A DNA stretch of 64,000 nucleotides from Zeimonas sp050187175 (lineage in GTDB: Bacteria; Pseudomonadota; Gammaproteobacteria; Burkholderiales; Burkholderiaceae_E), in NCBI GenBank assembly GCA_050187175.1, contig JBFWXS010000023.1:1-64000 (forward strand), in the 5' to 3' direction. Each line of letters begins with the position of its first letter. The first letter of the stretch is position 1. The notes under the pieces were generated by a model. It made no database searches and was not told the origin of the DNA. It worked only from the letters and a program-made list of their open reading frames with translations. Made by a program: the position numbers and the translations under genes. Shown piece by piece: positions 34,053 through 42,680 of the stretch.

Positions 34053-34885
34053 CACACTACGCTCCCGCCGGCGTCGCCGGTCCGCGACCAGTGGATCAGT
34101 CGGTTCTCGATCGCCAGGAACAGCGCGTTCAGCGCATATCCCATGGCGGCCAGGGCGATCAGCGCCGCGTACATGTCGGCCGAGCGCAGCGCGAACTGCA
34201 TCAGCAGCAGATGCTGGCCGATGCCGTCGCTGCCGACCAGCATCTCGGCCACGACCGTGGCGACCAGGGCCAGCCCGAGGCTGGTGCGCATGCCGGCCAG
34301 CACATAGGGCATCGCAGCGGGGATGATCACGTGCCGCAGCTCGGCGGCGCGGCTCAAGCCGAAGGTGCGAGCCATCTGGCGATGCACCGGATCGATTCCC
34401 GCGATCCCGCTCATCGTGTTGATGACGACCGGAAAGAACGCCGTCAGTGCGATCACCGAGATGCGCAGCACATCGCCGACGCCGAGCAGGAACACCAGCG
34501 GCGGAATCATCGCCGAGATCGGAATGGGCCGCAGCAGCTCGCAGCTGGGCAGCAGCGTGCGGCGCATGAGCGGGCTCACCGACATCAGCACGCCTAGCGC
34601 GAGCCCCACGAACGATCCGATGGCGAAGCCGCGCAGCAGCCGCCACAGCGTCGAGCCGAGAACGGCCGGCAGCTCGCCGCCGGCTACACCGCCGGCGAAC
34701 GCGCTGGCCACCTCCGAGAACGGCGGCCAGCTCAGGCTATTCGCGACCTGGGCGCTCGCCTGCCAGGCAAGCGCCAGCAGCAGCAGCAATCCCCAGCCGC
34801 TCCACCTGCCCGACCATCGGAAGGCGGGCATGAAGCGGCTGCGATGCGTTGCCGCCGCCCGCGACGATTGCGCGGCAGCCATCAT
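34052..34885 (-). CDS. SsuC/TauC-type ABC transporter permease (first)
   Basis: A 277-residue inner-membrane permease. The EAA region is MARTFGLSRAAELRHVIIPAAMPYVLAGMR, and the C-terminus holds the last membrane helices (YAALIALAAMGYALNALFLA). Two adjacent ATGs overlap the stop of the dioxygenase gene (ATGATG), so coupling is tight. Having two distinct permeases around one ATPase is unusual for this transporter class. Confidence 0.91.
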   Translation of the reverse strand: MMAAAQSSRAAATHRSRFMPAFRWSGRWSGWGLLLLLALAWQASAQVANSLSWPPFSEVASAFAGGVAGGELPAVLGSTLWRLLRGFAIGSFVGLALGVLMSVSPLMRRTLLPSCELLRPIPISAMIPPLVFLLGVGDVLRISVIALTAFFPVVINTMSGIAGIDPVHRQMARTFGLSRAAELRHVIIPAAMPYVLAGMRTSLGLALVATVVAEMLVGSDGIGQHLLLMQFALRSADMYAALIALAAMGYALNALFLAIENRLIHWSRTGDAGGSVV

Positions 34886-35949
34886 CGCGGGCCCGGTCCG
34901 AACCGTGCGAAGCATTTGGCCGAATTGAACAGATGGGTCTCGACGAAATCCATTCTTTCGAGCCGGTAGTCGAGCGCCGTCATGGCGCCGGCCAGGCAGA
35001 TCCAGTTCAGGAATTCGTGCTGGCCGGTCTCGTCGAGCTCCGCTTCGCTCAGCTCGCCCCAGCGTGTGAAGCGACCGCTGCGCAGATCGTCCAGCCGCGC
35101 GGCATCGGCGTCGACATCGCGATAGAGCCGGCCGTTCTTGGCCGTCAGCGAACCGTGCGACCAGCTGGCCGAAGCGATCACCGCCACTCGCCACGGACTG
35201 GCAGCGAGCAGGCGCGCGGTCGCCGCGCCCAGCGCGAAGCAGCGCGCAGGCGACGGGCCCGGCGGAGTCAGCCTGTTCTCCCCCTCGCCGAACACGCTGG
35301 CGCCGGTCTTCAGCAGCTGGCTGCCGTAGCAATTGACGTGGAACGGCACGACGGGATACGGGAAGCCCGCTCGTTCGTAGTCGAGAAAGACTATGGTGTT
35401 CGCAAAAGCATGAGCCAGCCCGTCTTCATGGCGCGTCGACAGCGAGTAAGCGGGATCGAAACCCGCATCGAGCAGCCCGCGATACAGCGCCGCGCCCGCT
35501 TCGAAATGACCCTGCACCCGCAGCTCCTGGTCGGCGGGAAGGCCCCAGGAATTGGTGTCGGTCTGGAAACTGGTCTTGCCGCGTCCGTACGGCGTGCACA
35601 CCACTTCGTCGAAGATGCCGAGCGCGAAGGCCGGGATGCAGTCCTTGCGGTAGTTCTCGAACTGGTCATCGCCCCAGATCAGCACGAAGTCCGGCGCGAA
35701 GGCGTCGAGCTCGGCACGCATCTGCCGGTAGCCGTCGAGCAGCGCGCGCTGGTGGCGGCGAGCCGCAGACACGCCTTCGTCATCGCCCCATTCGTCGCGC
35801 ATCGGCTGCGGCCAGCGCTGCTTGTCGGCGAACAGCTCGGCATCGGTCCGGCCGATCTTCACGTTGCGCGTCAGCATCCGCGGCCAGAGCTCGGGCGGCA
35901 CCAGCGGCCCCGGGTAGTGGCTCAATCCGAACCCAGCAATCTCTGCCAT
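34882..35949 (-). CDS. LigB-type (class III) extradiol ring-cleavage dioxygenase
   Basis: A 355-residue protein of the LigB superfamily, which cleaves catecholic rings next to the hydroxyls using non-heme Fe(II). Metal-site candidates are the N-terminal GLSHYPG, the glutamate-containing LIWGDDQFENYR, and the later ASASWSHGSL. GAGGATC precedes ATG 35949. It directly follows the Rieske oxygenase gene and precedes the transporter genes. Family members also include hydrolases of similar fold, so extradiol cleavage is the likeliest but not the only reading. Confidence 0.83.
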   Translation of the reverse strand: MAEIAGFGLSHYPGPLVPPELWPRMLTRNVKIGRTDAELFADKQRWPQPMRDEWGDDEGVSAARRHQRALLDGYRQMRAELDAFAPDFVLIWGDDQFENYRKDCIPAFALGIFDEVVCTPYGRGKTSFQTDTNSWGLPADQELRVQGHFEAGAALYRGLLDAGFDPAYSLSTRHEDGLAHAFANTIVFLDYERAGFPYPVVPFHVNCYGSQLLKTGASVFGEGENRLTPPGPSPARCFALGAATARLLAASPWRVAVIASASWSHGSLTAKNGRLYRDVDADAARLDDLRSGRFTRWGELSEAELDETGQHEFLNWICLAGAMTALDYRLERMDFVETHLFNSAKCFARFGPGPR

Positions 35950-35966
35950 CCCGATCCTCGCTCGGC

Positions 35967-37115
35967 TCAGACGGTGACCCAGGGGGCAGTCACGCCGGGA
36001 AACTCGATCATCCGATTCTGCTCGGGATCGCGGACGACGGCGATTTCCGGTTCCTGGCCCGCGCGGACGCGCTCGATCTGCTCGATCAGCATCTTGCGGA
36101 ACAGCACGATGCCCTTGTCGGACGCGCCCAGCCGCTCGAGCGAGCGATCGACGATCTCGCCCTGCGTCTCGAGCGCCGCGCGGTCCTGGCTATAGAACGA
36201 TTCCAGGTTGTGATCGCCGTTCTCGTCGAATTCCTCGGGCAGGTAGGTGACCGTTTCGTGCTCGGACATAGGCGTGGCCTGCGGACCGGTCAGCGGCATC
36301 AGGCCGACCCAGAAGATGCGCGTGTGCGTATCGTCTATCGGCACGCGCCATTGCATGGTCTCGACCGGGCCGGCGGGCACGCGCAGCACGTTGGGAAAGA
36401 TCATCGGCGGCCGGATCTCTTCCTCGGGATTGTCGCCGCCATAGACGACGGTCTTGGCCACGCCCCATTCGCAGGGCGCCCAGTCGTAATGCTGAATGGG
36501 CCGATAGTAGTAATCGCCGAGATAAGTGGTGTCGAAGCCGTACACGCGCGAAAGATGTCCGTGCAGATAGTAGGTGTGCAGCGTATCGGCCGCGTTCTCC
36601 TGGATCTGCAGCCAGTTGCAGTTGTGCACCGGCAGGACGCGGATCTTGCGCGGCCTGTCGTCGCGGACCAGCACGTCCCAGCGCGGCAGCAGCGGCGCCT
36701 TGGCCGGCTCGGGTCCCATGTAGACGAACAGCAGGCCGCCCAGCGCGCGCACCGGATAGGCGCGCAGCTTGATCGACTTGTTGCCCTCGGCGCGCTCGAA
36801 AGGCCGGTCCAGGCATTCGCCGTTCACGCTGAATTTCCAGCCGTGATAGAAGCAGCGGATGCCGTCGGGCTCGACGAAGCCGTAATACAGCGAAGCGCGC
36901 CGATGGGCGCAGTGCTCGTCGATGCAGGCGTATCGGCCTTGCTGGTCGCGATAGACCACCAGGTCCTCGCCCAGGATGCGGACCCGCTTCTTGGGCCGCT
37001 TCGGCGTGAGATCGGCAACCGGACACAAGGGCTGCCAATAGCGGCGCATCAACTCCCCACAGGGCGTGCCCGGGCCGATGCGCGTGACGAGCTCGTTCTG
37101 TTCCACTGAAAGCAT
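35967..37115 (-). CDS. Rieske [2Fe-2S] aromatic-ring oxygenase
   Basis: A 382-residue oxygenase similar in layout to phthalate 4,5-dioxygenase and related demethylases. The Rieske ligands are CAHRRAS near residue 69 and CFYHGW near residue 88. The mononuclear iron site is ENAADTLHTYYLHGH near residue 185 (D-x2-H-x4-H). GGAG lies upstream of ATG 37115. No small subunit, ferredoxin or reductase is encoded nearby, so electrons must come from a partner elsewhere. It lies between the alpha/beta hydrolase and dioxygenase genes. Confidence 0.92.
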   Translation of the reverse strand: MLSVEQNELVTRIGPGTPCGELMRRYWQPLCPVADLTPKRPKKRVRILGEDLVVYRDQQGRYACIDEHCAHRRASLYYGFVEPDGIRCFYHGWKFSVNGECLDRPFERAEGNKSIKLRAYPVRALGGLLFVYMGPEPAKAPLLPRWDVLVRDDRPRKIRVLPVHNCNWLQIQENAADTLHTYYLHGHLSRVYGFDTTYLGDYYYRPIQHYDWAPCEWGVAKTVVYGGDNPEEEIRPPMIFPNVLRVPAGPVETMQWRVPIDDTHTRIFWVGLMPLTGPQATPMSEHETVTYLPEEFDENGDHNLESFYSQDRAALETQGEIVDRSLERLGASDKGIVLFRKMLIEQIERVRAGQEPEIAVVRDPEQNRMIEFPGVTAPWVTV

Positions 37116-37153
37116 GGTTCAACTCCGTCTGAAGTGGCGCGCCGCGGCGCCGC

Positions 37154-38038
37154 TCATGACGCCAGGGCCCGCGGCTGCGTACCGATCAGCTCGGTGACGA
37201 GCCGGGCCACGTCCTGCGGCCGGTCGGTCTGCACCTGATGTCCGGCGCGTTCGAACCAGTGGAATCTGACGTCGGGCAGCAGCGGCTGCAGCGCACGGCC
37301 GACTTCCGCCGGTGCCGATTGATCGTCCTCGCCCCACAGCATGATGCTGGGCAGCCGGCGCGTCAGTTCGGGCAAGGTATGGCGCATGTCGAAGTTCAGC
37401 TTCAGCAGCGGATCCGACTGCAGCCGGCGGTTGGACTGGATCGCGGCGTTGAAGCTCTCCAGCGCGCCGGGGCGGGAGATCGCCTCCATCCGCATGTCCA
37501 GCAGATCCTCGGTCACCAGTTCCTTGTTATAGACCAGGCCCTCGACGGTGCGGCGCATGCCCTCGCGCGTGCCGTCGAAGTTGAAGATCGCCGCTCGGGC
37601 GGGGTTCATCTTCACTTCGAGCCCCATGGCCTGTGCGATCGTATTGCTGGCGATCATCGCCAGCCGCTCGACGCGATCGGGGTGGAGCAGCGCGTACCTG
37701 GCCCCGACCCAGGCGCCCTGCGAATTGCCCAGCGCCGTGAAGCGGTCCAGGCAGAGCGCATCGGCGAAGGCTTCGAGATGGTCGACCCGGCTCTGCAGGC
37801 CGTACGGAGACGGTGCAAGCGGATCGGTGCGGCCGAAGCCGCCGATCGAATCGAGCGCGACTACCCTGAAGTCCGGTGCGAGCAGCCGCATCAGCGCGCC
37901 CATACCGGCGATCCCCGAGGCGCCGGCACCGCCGCCATGCAAGGCCACAATGACCGGGCCATCACCGCCGGCTTCGGCGTAATGGGTCTTCACGCCTTGC
38001 GCCATGACGTAGCGCGAGCGAATAGCGGTGTCTGACAT
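37154..38038 (-). CDS. Alpha/beta hydrolase (meta-cleavage-product hydrolase-like)
   Basis: A 294-residue alpha/beta hydrolase. The oxyanion-hole segment VALHGGGAGASG matches MhpC/BphD-type C-C hydrolases; the nucleophile elbow is LGNSQGAWVG, the acid is in LWGEDDQSAP, and the His is in ERAGHQVQTDRP. It probably cleaves the carbon-carbon bond of the ring-opened product made by the dioxygenase. ATG 38038 follows a GGGGGCTGG stretch. It is the first gene of the nine-gene operon and is divergent from the LysR gene. Confidence 0.87.
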   Translation of the reverse strand: MSDTAIRSRYVMAQGVKTHYAEAGGDGPVIVALHGGGAGASGIAGMGALMRLLAPDFRVVALDSIGGFGRTDPLAPSPYGLQSRVDHLEAFADALCLDRFTALGNSQGAWVGARYALLHPDRVERLAMIASNTIAQAMGLEVKMNPARAAIFNFDGTREGMRRTVEGLVYNKELVTEDLLDMRMEAISRPGALESFNAAIQSNRRLQSDPLLKLNFDMRHTLPELTRRLPSIMLWGEDDQSAPAEVGRALQPLLPDVRFHWFERAGHQVQTDRPQDVARLVTELIGTQPRALAS

Positions 38039-38112
38039 TTCCAGCCCCCCGGGCTCGGGCCGCGGGCTGCGGCGCCTCCTCTCGATGGGACGCAATATAA
38101 GCGCTCGATCCA

Positions 38113-38134
38113 ATGCGATTCAATATAATCGCAT
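38113..38134. promoter_or_regulatory. Candidate LysR-type operator
   Basis: ATGCGATT-CAATAT-AATCGCAT is a perfect 8-bp inverted repeat with a 6-bp AT-rich spacer in the 116-bp divergent region. It lies 21 bp before the LysR start. CAATATAA also occurs as a direct repeat at 38093 and 38121. The position fits autoregulation and activation of the operon. Confidence 0.65.
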
Positions 38135-38154
38135 GCATAACGAATATCGATTCG

Positions 38155-39078
38155 ATGAATACTGACCACATCGACCTCGACCTGCTCCGTCATCTGATCG
38201 CGCTGGCGGAAGAGAAAAGCGTCTCCCGCGCCGCTAAGCGGCAGGGACTGAGCCAGCCCGCCATGAGCCACGCGCTGGCCCGGCTGCGCCAGACCTTCGG
38301 CGATCCGCTGTTCGTGCGCCTCGGCGGCAGCCTGGAGCCCACGGTCCGCGCGCAAGAGCTTTATCCGGAAGCGCTGCGAATCATCGACAATGTGCGGCGC
38401 ATGCTGCAGTCGCGCGCCGCCTTCGACCCGTCGACCGCGTCCGGCGACATCCTGATCACCGCAGCCGAGCACGTCGCCCATCGGCTCGGCCCGCGCCTGG
38501 CGGGCGCGCTCGCGTCCCAGGCCCCGGGCATGCGGCTGGAGCTCAGGCGATCGACACCGGAAATAGAGGACCGCTCGCTGGAAAAAGGCGAAGTCGACCT
38601 GCGGCTCGGCTGGATGCACGAACCGGGGCCGGCGGTTCGATCCAAGTTCCTGTACTCCGAGCAGGTCACCTGCCTGGTGCGGCGCGATCACCCGGCGGTG
38701 CGCAACCGGATCTCGATCAGCGAGTTCGTCCGGCTCGGCCACGTCCGGGCACGCCATTCCTCGGGAAGCTGGGCCAGCCGTTTCATAGACGACGCGATGC
38801 GACGGCGGAACAAGACGCTGAAGATCACCATGATCGTACCCAGCCACCTGACCATAGGCTGCATCGTGGCGGGCTCGGACCTGCTGGCGACACTGCCGGT
38901 CAGCATCGCCCGCACCCTCGCCGATCAGCTGCCGCTGGCGATGATCGCGCCGCCGTTCGAGATCCCGGCGCGGCGCGTCTGCATGTACTGGCACGAACGC
39001 GCCCACCGCGACCCGCGCCAGCTATGGCTGAGGCAGACGATCATGCGGGTTTCGCAGGAAGCGGCGAGCGACGCGTAG
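38155..39078 (+). CDS. LysR-family transcriptional regulator
   Basis: A 307-residue LysR regulator. The helix-turn-helix lies at about residues 18-40 (SVSRAAKRQGLSQPAMSHALARLR), and the LysR_substrate domain follows, with the family pattern TFGDPLFVR. ATG 38155 is chosen because homologues start near (DLDLLRHLIAL); an earlier ATG at 38113 would put the operator dyad inside the coding region. It very likely activates the aromatic operon in response to the substrate or an intermediate. Confidence 0.92.
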   Translation: MNTDHIDLDLLRHLIALAEEKSVSRAAKRQGLSQPAMSHALARLRQTFGDPLFVRLGGSLEPTVRAQELYPEALRIIDNVRRMLQSRAAFDPSTASGDILITAAEHVAHRLGPRLAGALASQAPGMRLELRRSTPEIEDRSLEKGEVDLRLGWMHEPGPAVRSKFLYSEQVTCLVRRDHPAVRNRISISEFVRLGHVRARHSSGSWASRFIDDAMRRRNKTLKITMIVPSHLTIGCIVAGSDLLATLPVSIARTLADQLPLAMIAPPFEIPARRVCMYWHERAHRDPRQLWLRQTIMRVSQEAASDA

Positions 39079-39159
39079 CCAGCGCGGCCCCGAGGGTTCG
39101 CGCGCGCCCGCGCCGCACACGCGCACGCCCCCGCGTCCGCGCCGACATCGAGCTCGCGA

Positions 39160-39570
39160 TCAGGCGCGCGGCCTCGATGTCAGGCGCCGGGCGTTGGCTA
39201 GGGCCTTTCTGTGCACGGGTACAAGCCCGGCCTGCGCTACGCGCAGCCATGCCTGCGCCGCACCCGGCGGATGCCGCCATGCGCCCGTCCACGCCGACCA
39301 CGCGGCGCCGGCCCACCACAGCCACAGGCGCTGCTGCAGCCTGACGCTCTCCTGGAACATGGCTGCCCAGGACTGCGCGAAGGCCACTGGCTTTTCCTGG
39401 ACCATGCGAACGAATTCGCGCCTATCCTCGAGCGAGTAGGCCGGGCTGTTGAGCGCCATCCTGGCAAGCCTCAGCGAAGCCACCTGCGGAGCGGCGAGGC
39501 CGAGCTCACCGAGGCGCCGGGCGGCGGACAGGGCGGAAGAGGAACGTTTGCGAGCCATCGTGTTCGTCAT
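39160..39570 (-). CDS. Polyhydroxyalkanoate granule-associated phasin
   Basis: A 136-residue protein with the Burkholderiales PHA-phasin pattern: APQVASLRLARMAL, the FVRMVQEKPVAFAQSWAAM amphipathic stretch and a Trp-rich hydrophobic segment (LWLWWAGAAW). Phasins coat PHA granules. ATG 39570 overlaps the hemerythrin-like gene's stop (ATGA); ATG 39558 is an alternative. It converges on the LysR gene. Confidence 0.72.
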   Translation of the reverse strand: MTNTMARKRSSSALSAARRLGELGLAAPQVASLRLARMALNSPAYSLEDRREFVRMVQEKPVAFAQSWAAMFQESVRLQQRLWLWWAGAAWSAWTGAWRHPPGAAQAWLRVAQAGLVPVHRKALANARRLTSRPRA

Positions 39571-40220
39571 TCCCTTGGTGTGCGAGCCGCGCCGCCGCTG
39601 CGGCGTCTTTGCATCGACGCAGCGATCACGGCCAGCTCGTCATCGGACAGCAAGCGCTCGGCCATCGGCAGCAGTTCGCCGTCCTCGCGCTCGCCGTGGC
39701 TTCGAAGGCGCTCGGCGAAGCGCTGTGCTGCCGACGCAAGCTCCGTGCTGGGTGTGCTGGGTGTGCTCGACGCGTTCAGCACGCTCGGCGTACCCGTCGC
39801 GCCCCGCTCCACCTGTTCCAGCTCGGCCCGCAGCCGGCGCCAGTCGGCCTCCAGCATCCGGTGCTCGCTGCGCAAGGCCTCGGTCATGTCCTTCAGGCAC
39901 ACGGCGTCGGAGCCTGCCATCGATTCGATCAGGGCGGGAAACAGATCCTCTTCCTCGTCCGCATGGTGCTGCGCGAGGACGTGGTCGAAGAAACGGATCA
40001 GGTCGGCGGCCTCGGCCGCAGCGGCCGCGGCAGTGGGACCGATAGCGGGGGCAACGGCGGCGGCATCCGCCGTTTGCGGCGAGCCGGCCTCGACCAGCCG
40101 AAGCAGGCGCGCGCAGCGCGCGTCGAGACGGCCGTGACAGGTCGACAGCTGGGCAAGCGGTGCGTCGAGTTCGCCGCCGGACTTGGACGGCGGCGCGGCG
40201 CCGGGCAGGCATGCGTCCAT
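39567..40220 (-). CDS. Hemerythrin (HHE) cation-binding domain protein
   Basis: A 217-residue protein. Iron-binding HHE residues are spread over the helices: STCHGRLDARC, QHHADEEEDLFP, ALRSEHRMLEADW and LRSHGEREDGELLP. Such domains bind a di-iron centre and sense O2, NO or redox state. Ala-rich and Ser-Thr-Pro low-complexity stretches separate the helices (the latter a 9-bp tandem repeat near 39758). ATG 40220 is used; ATG 40262 is also in frame. It forms an overlapping pair with the phasin gene. Confidence 0.8.
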   Translation of the reverse strand: MDACLPGAAPPSKSGGELDAPLAQLSTCHGRLDARCARLLRLVEAGSPQTADAAAVAPAIGPTAAAAAAEAADLIRFFDHVLAQHHADEEEDLFPALIESMAGSDAVCLKDMTEALRSEHRMLEADWRRLRAELEQVERGATGTPSVLNASSTPSTPSTELASAAQRFAERLRSHGEREDGELLPMAERLLSDDELAVIAASMQRRRSGGAARTPRE

Positions 40221-40286
40221 ATACCAATAATACGCCGCATGCGGGTACCAGCGCGCCGGCACCGCACCTGCGCCTCTTCTCAGACC

Positions 40287-41042
40287 TTACCGCCGGATCG
40301 GGATCTGGCGCTGAATGGAGAATTGATCGTGCAGATACCAGGAACGTGCGATCTCGATCGTTTTCTCGTCCACATCCTTGTAATGCCGCTCTGTGAACAG
40401 CATGGGCGTGTCCTCAGAACACGCCAGCACCCGTGCGACCAATCGACCCGCCGGGCATGCGGCAATCCGCTCGCTTACCGAGCCGATCGTGCAACCCATG
40501 CGATCCAGCAGAACAAAGACGGTATTGAGCCGGAAATCCTCGCGAATCAATCGACTGCCGATATCCGACGGAAGCAGAATCGAGGTATAGGCTATCGCCT
40601 TGCCCTTGACGTTGCGGATCGCTTGCATGCGAAACGCCGTGGCCGCACCGAGCAGATCAGCATCCTTCTTGGAAACGCGCTCTTCCTTGTAAGAAAGTAC
40701 TTCAAGCGTCGCATGCTCGCCCAATGCAACGATATCCGCCAGGGTATCCATCATCCACGGTGGGTGGGCGTCAGGGCGATTGCTCACCACTACCGTTCCA
40801 CGCCGTGGGCTGCGGCGAATGTAGCCGGCATCGGTTAGGCTCCTGAGAGCATGCCGTATCGTTACTCGGCTGGTCTTGTAGACCTCGCACAGTTCGGTCT
40901 CCGTCGGCAAATGCTCGCCAACACCATGCTTGCCGCTCAGGATCTTCTTCCTGAGCTTCTCGGAGATCTTCGCGTGCAACGGAACAAAGCGCCTTTGCGC
41001 CTCCTCTCTCGGCTTTCCAGGCATATCGATCGTGTTAGCCAC
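40287..41042 (-). CDS. GntR-family (HutC/UTRA) transcriptional regulator
   Basis: A 251-residue regulator. The winged-helix domain (residues 15-85) contains HLPTETELCEVYKTSRVTIRHALRSLTDAGYIRRSPRRGT. A UTRA ligand-binding domain follows, with the pattern KAIAYTSILLPSDIG and the C-terminal FTERHYKDVDEKTIEIARSWY. The start is uncertain (GTG 41042 or ATG 41024). It is the last gene of the leftward operon and probably represses it through the palindrome at 44530-44545. Confidence 0.9.
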   Translation of the reverse strand: MANTIDMPGKPREEAQRRFVPLHAKISEKLRKKILSGKHGVGEHLPTETELCEVYKTSRVTIRHALRSLTDAGYIRRSPRRGTVVVSNRPDAHPPWMMDTLADIVALGEHATLEVLSYKEERVSKKDADLLGAATAFRMQAIRNVKGKAIAYTSILLPSDIGSRLIREDFRLNTVFVLLDRMGCTIGSVSERIAACPAGRLVARVLACSEDTPMLFTERHYKDVDEKTIEIARSWYLHDQFSIQRQIPIRR

Positions 41043-41146
41043 TTCTTGCAGGTTGACAAGCCCAGATTCTCCATCACTCCACCCGCTATTGGAATAGACC
41101 CGCCGGGGGCGCCGCTCGGGAGGTTCGGACTCTGGACCCTTGACAA

Positions 41147-41596
41147 CTAGCTGCCGGCCGAGCTGAACCCCGTCTGCGCTTCAATCGCCGCAACGTCGGC
41201 CGGCCGTGCGAACGGCTGCGGAGGGGGCTCTCCGGGTATGCGAGGACGTCCGATGGACGCGAAGAACTCATGCAGCCCGTGGCCCGGGATGATCGTCCAT
41301 GTGTACAGCAGGCTATCTACACCTTCGTTGATGAACGAATGGCGGACTCCCCGCCCCAGGAAGAAAGCGGTGCCAGGCGCCATATCATGTCGAACCCCGT
41401 CGACGACAGCCGTGCCGGTTCCCTCGAGGACATAGATGATCTCTTCCTGATCGACGTGAGAGTGTTCACGCACGAATCCACCTGGCGCTATGCTTTGTGT
41501 CCCCATGGAAGCGCTCGCGCTCCCCGTGTCCGGTGGCGTCAGATTGATCGTCACGAAACCGTTCGCCGGCTGCGGCTGCCAGTAGGAACGTTCCAT
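41147..41596 (-). CDS. Cupin-domain protein
   Basis: A 149-residue single cupin. Metal-binding motif 1 is REHSHVDQEEIIYVLEGTG and motif 2 is GRGVRHSFINEG. GGGAGG lies right before ATG 41596. It lies 9 bp after the TauD-like gene, so it may act on the same substrate as isomerase, decarboxylase or oxygenase. Confidence 0.87.
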   Translation of the reverse strand: MERSYWQPQPANGFVTINLTPPDTGSASASMGTQSIAPGGFVREHSHVDQEEIIYVLEGTGTAVVDGVRHDMAPGTAFFLGRGVRHSFINEGVDSLLYTWTIIPGHGLHEFFASIGRPRIPGEPPPQPFARPADVAAIEAQTGFSSAGS

Positions 41597-41605
41597 GGCA
41601 CCTCC

Positions 41606-42655
41606 CTAGTGATTCTGGATATTCGCTATCCGCGCGAAGTCGAAAATCGGGGGCTTCGGATTGAGCGTCCACTGGTCGTATGTGCGAAAAAGCCGCTCAT
41701 ACGGCTGCGGCCTATTCGAAAGTCCCGCAGTGAGCAACCACAGCCGCAGTAGATGCCGCTTTCTTTCCGGCTCCGGATAGTCTTCGTAGTCGGTACGTGA
41801 ATGCAGAGCGACAAAGTTGTTGACGAACTGCATGTCTCCTCGTTCCAGCACCATATCGTATCGAAAAGCAGGGTCGCTGCAGATGCCGTCTATGACATCC
41901 AGCGCTTCGCGTTGGGTTTCCGTCAACCTCGGCAGCTCGGCAAAGCGCTGCGCAGACTCGATATATGTCCTGTTATACCGATTGAACATACGTCCGTCAT
42001 GATCGCAGAACAGCGGCATCGGATAGTAGGGATCCTCGCCCTCCGGCTGTTCGTTGCGACGATCGAAGAAGAACGGTGCACGGCATACCTCCAGCAAGTC
42101 AGGCCGGTCCCGCGCAAGCTTGTTGAAGATTGAAACCGAGCTGATGATGCTGCTTCTCCCACCTTCCTTGGCCGTCTGAAGGCAGAGCAGACCCACGAGG
42201 TCGCAGGAATCATTGTGAAACGGAAGATGCCGGGTCGTCTGATAGCCACGAGTCGACATGTCCTTGGTCCAGTCCTTGTCCAGACTCCGAACATGCCCCA
42301 GGGCTTCTCCATACGCGTTCTGCGCGACGGCTCGCCCCAGATAGGTGCCTATTCCCCAGAAGATCGTCGCCGCTTCCTGTGGCGAATAACGATTGATATC
42401 AAGCCCGTGAACCAATGACAGGCCTCGCCCTGTCTCAAGCTCGGAAAGCAGCCGCTCAAGCTTGCCTGCAAGGCGCGGAAGCGGGAAATCCGCTCGCGTC
42501 AGTCCAGGAACCTGGGCCCCGCGGCGCTTGCTCTCGGATAGTGCCGAGTCGATCTCCGTCAGATCTTCCTCGGAAAGCCGAATGCGCCAGCTCTGGTCTC
42601 GTTCGAGATCGGCGACGGTCCATGCCGATGGAATCTCTCGATACTGGATTTGCAT
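41606..42655 (-). CDS. TauD/TfdA-family Fe(II)/2-oxoglutarate-dependent oxygenase
   Basis: A 349-residue oxygenase with a double-stranded beta-helix core. The H-x-D iron pair is in HLPFHNDSCDLVGLLCL near residue 160, the distal His is in VALHSRTDYEDYP, and the 2-oxoglutarate Arg follows in KRHLLRLWL. It hydroxylates its substrate while decarboxylating 2-oxoglutarate. ATG 42655 is used; a GTG two codons earlier is possible. It lies between Bug and cupin genes in the GntR-controlled operon. Confidence 0.86.
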   Translation of the reverse strand: MQIQYREIPSAWTVADLERDQSWRIRLSEEDLTEIDSALSESKRRGAQVPGLTRADFPLPRLAGKLERLLSELETGRGLSLVHGLDINRYSPQEAATIFWGIGTYLGRAVAQNAYGEALGHVRSLDKDWTKDMSTRGYQTTRHLPFHNDSCDLVGLLCLQTAKEGGRSSIISSVSIFNKLARDRPDLLEVCRAPFFFDRRNEQPEGEDPYYPMPLFCDHDGRMFNRYNRTYIESAQRFAELPRLTETQREALDVIDGICSDPAFRYDMVLERGDMQFVNNFVALHSRTDYEDYPEPERKRHLLRLWLLTAGLSNRPQPYERLFRTYDQWTLNPKPPIFDFARIANIQNH

Positions 42656-42680
42656 CTCCACTACTCCGTACCTGGCTGCG

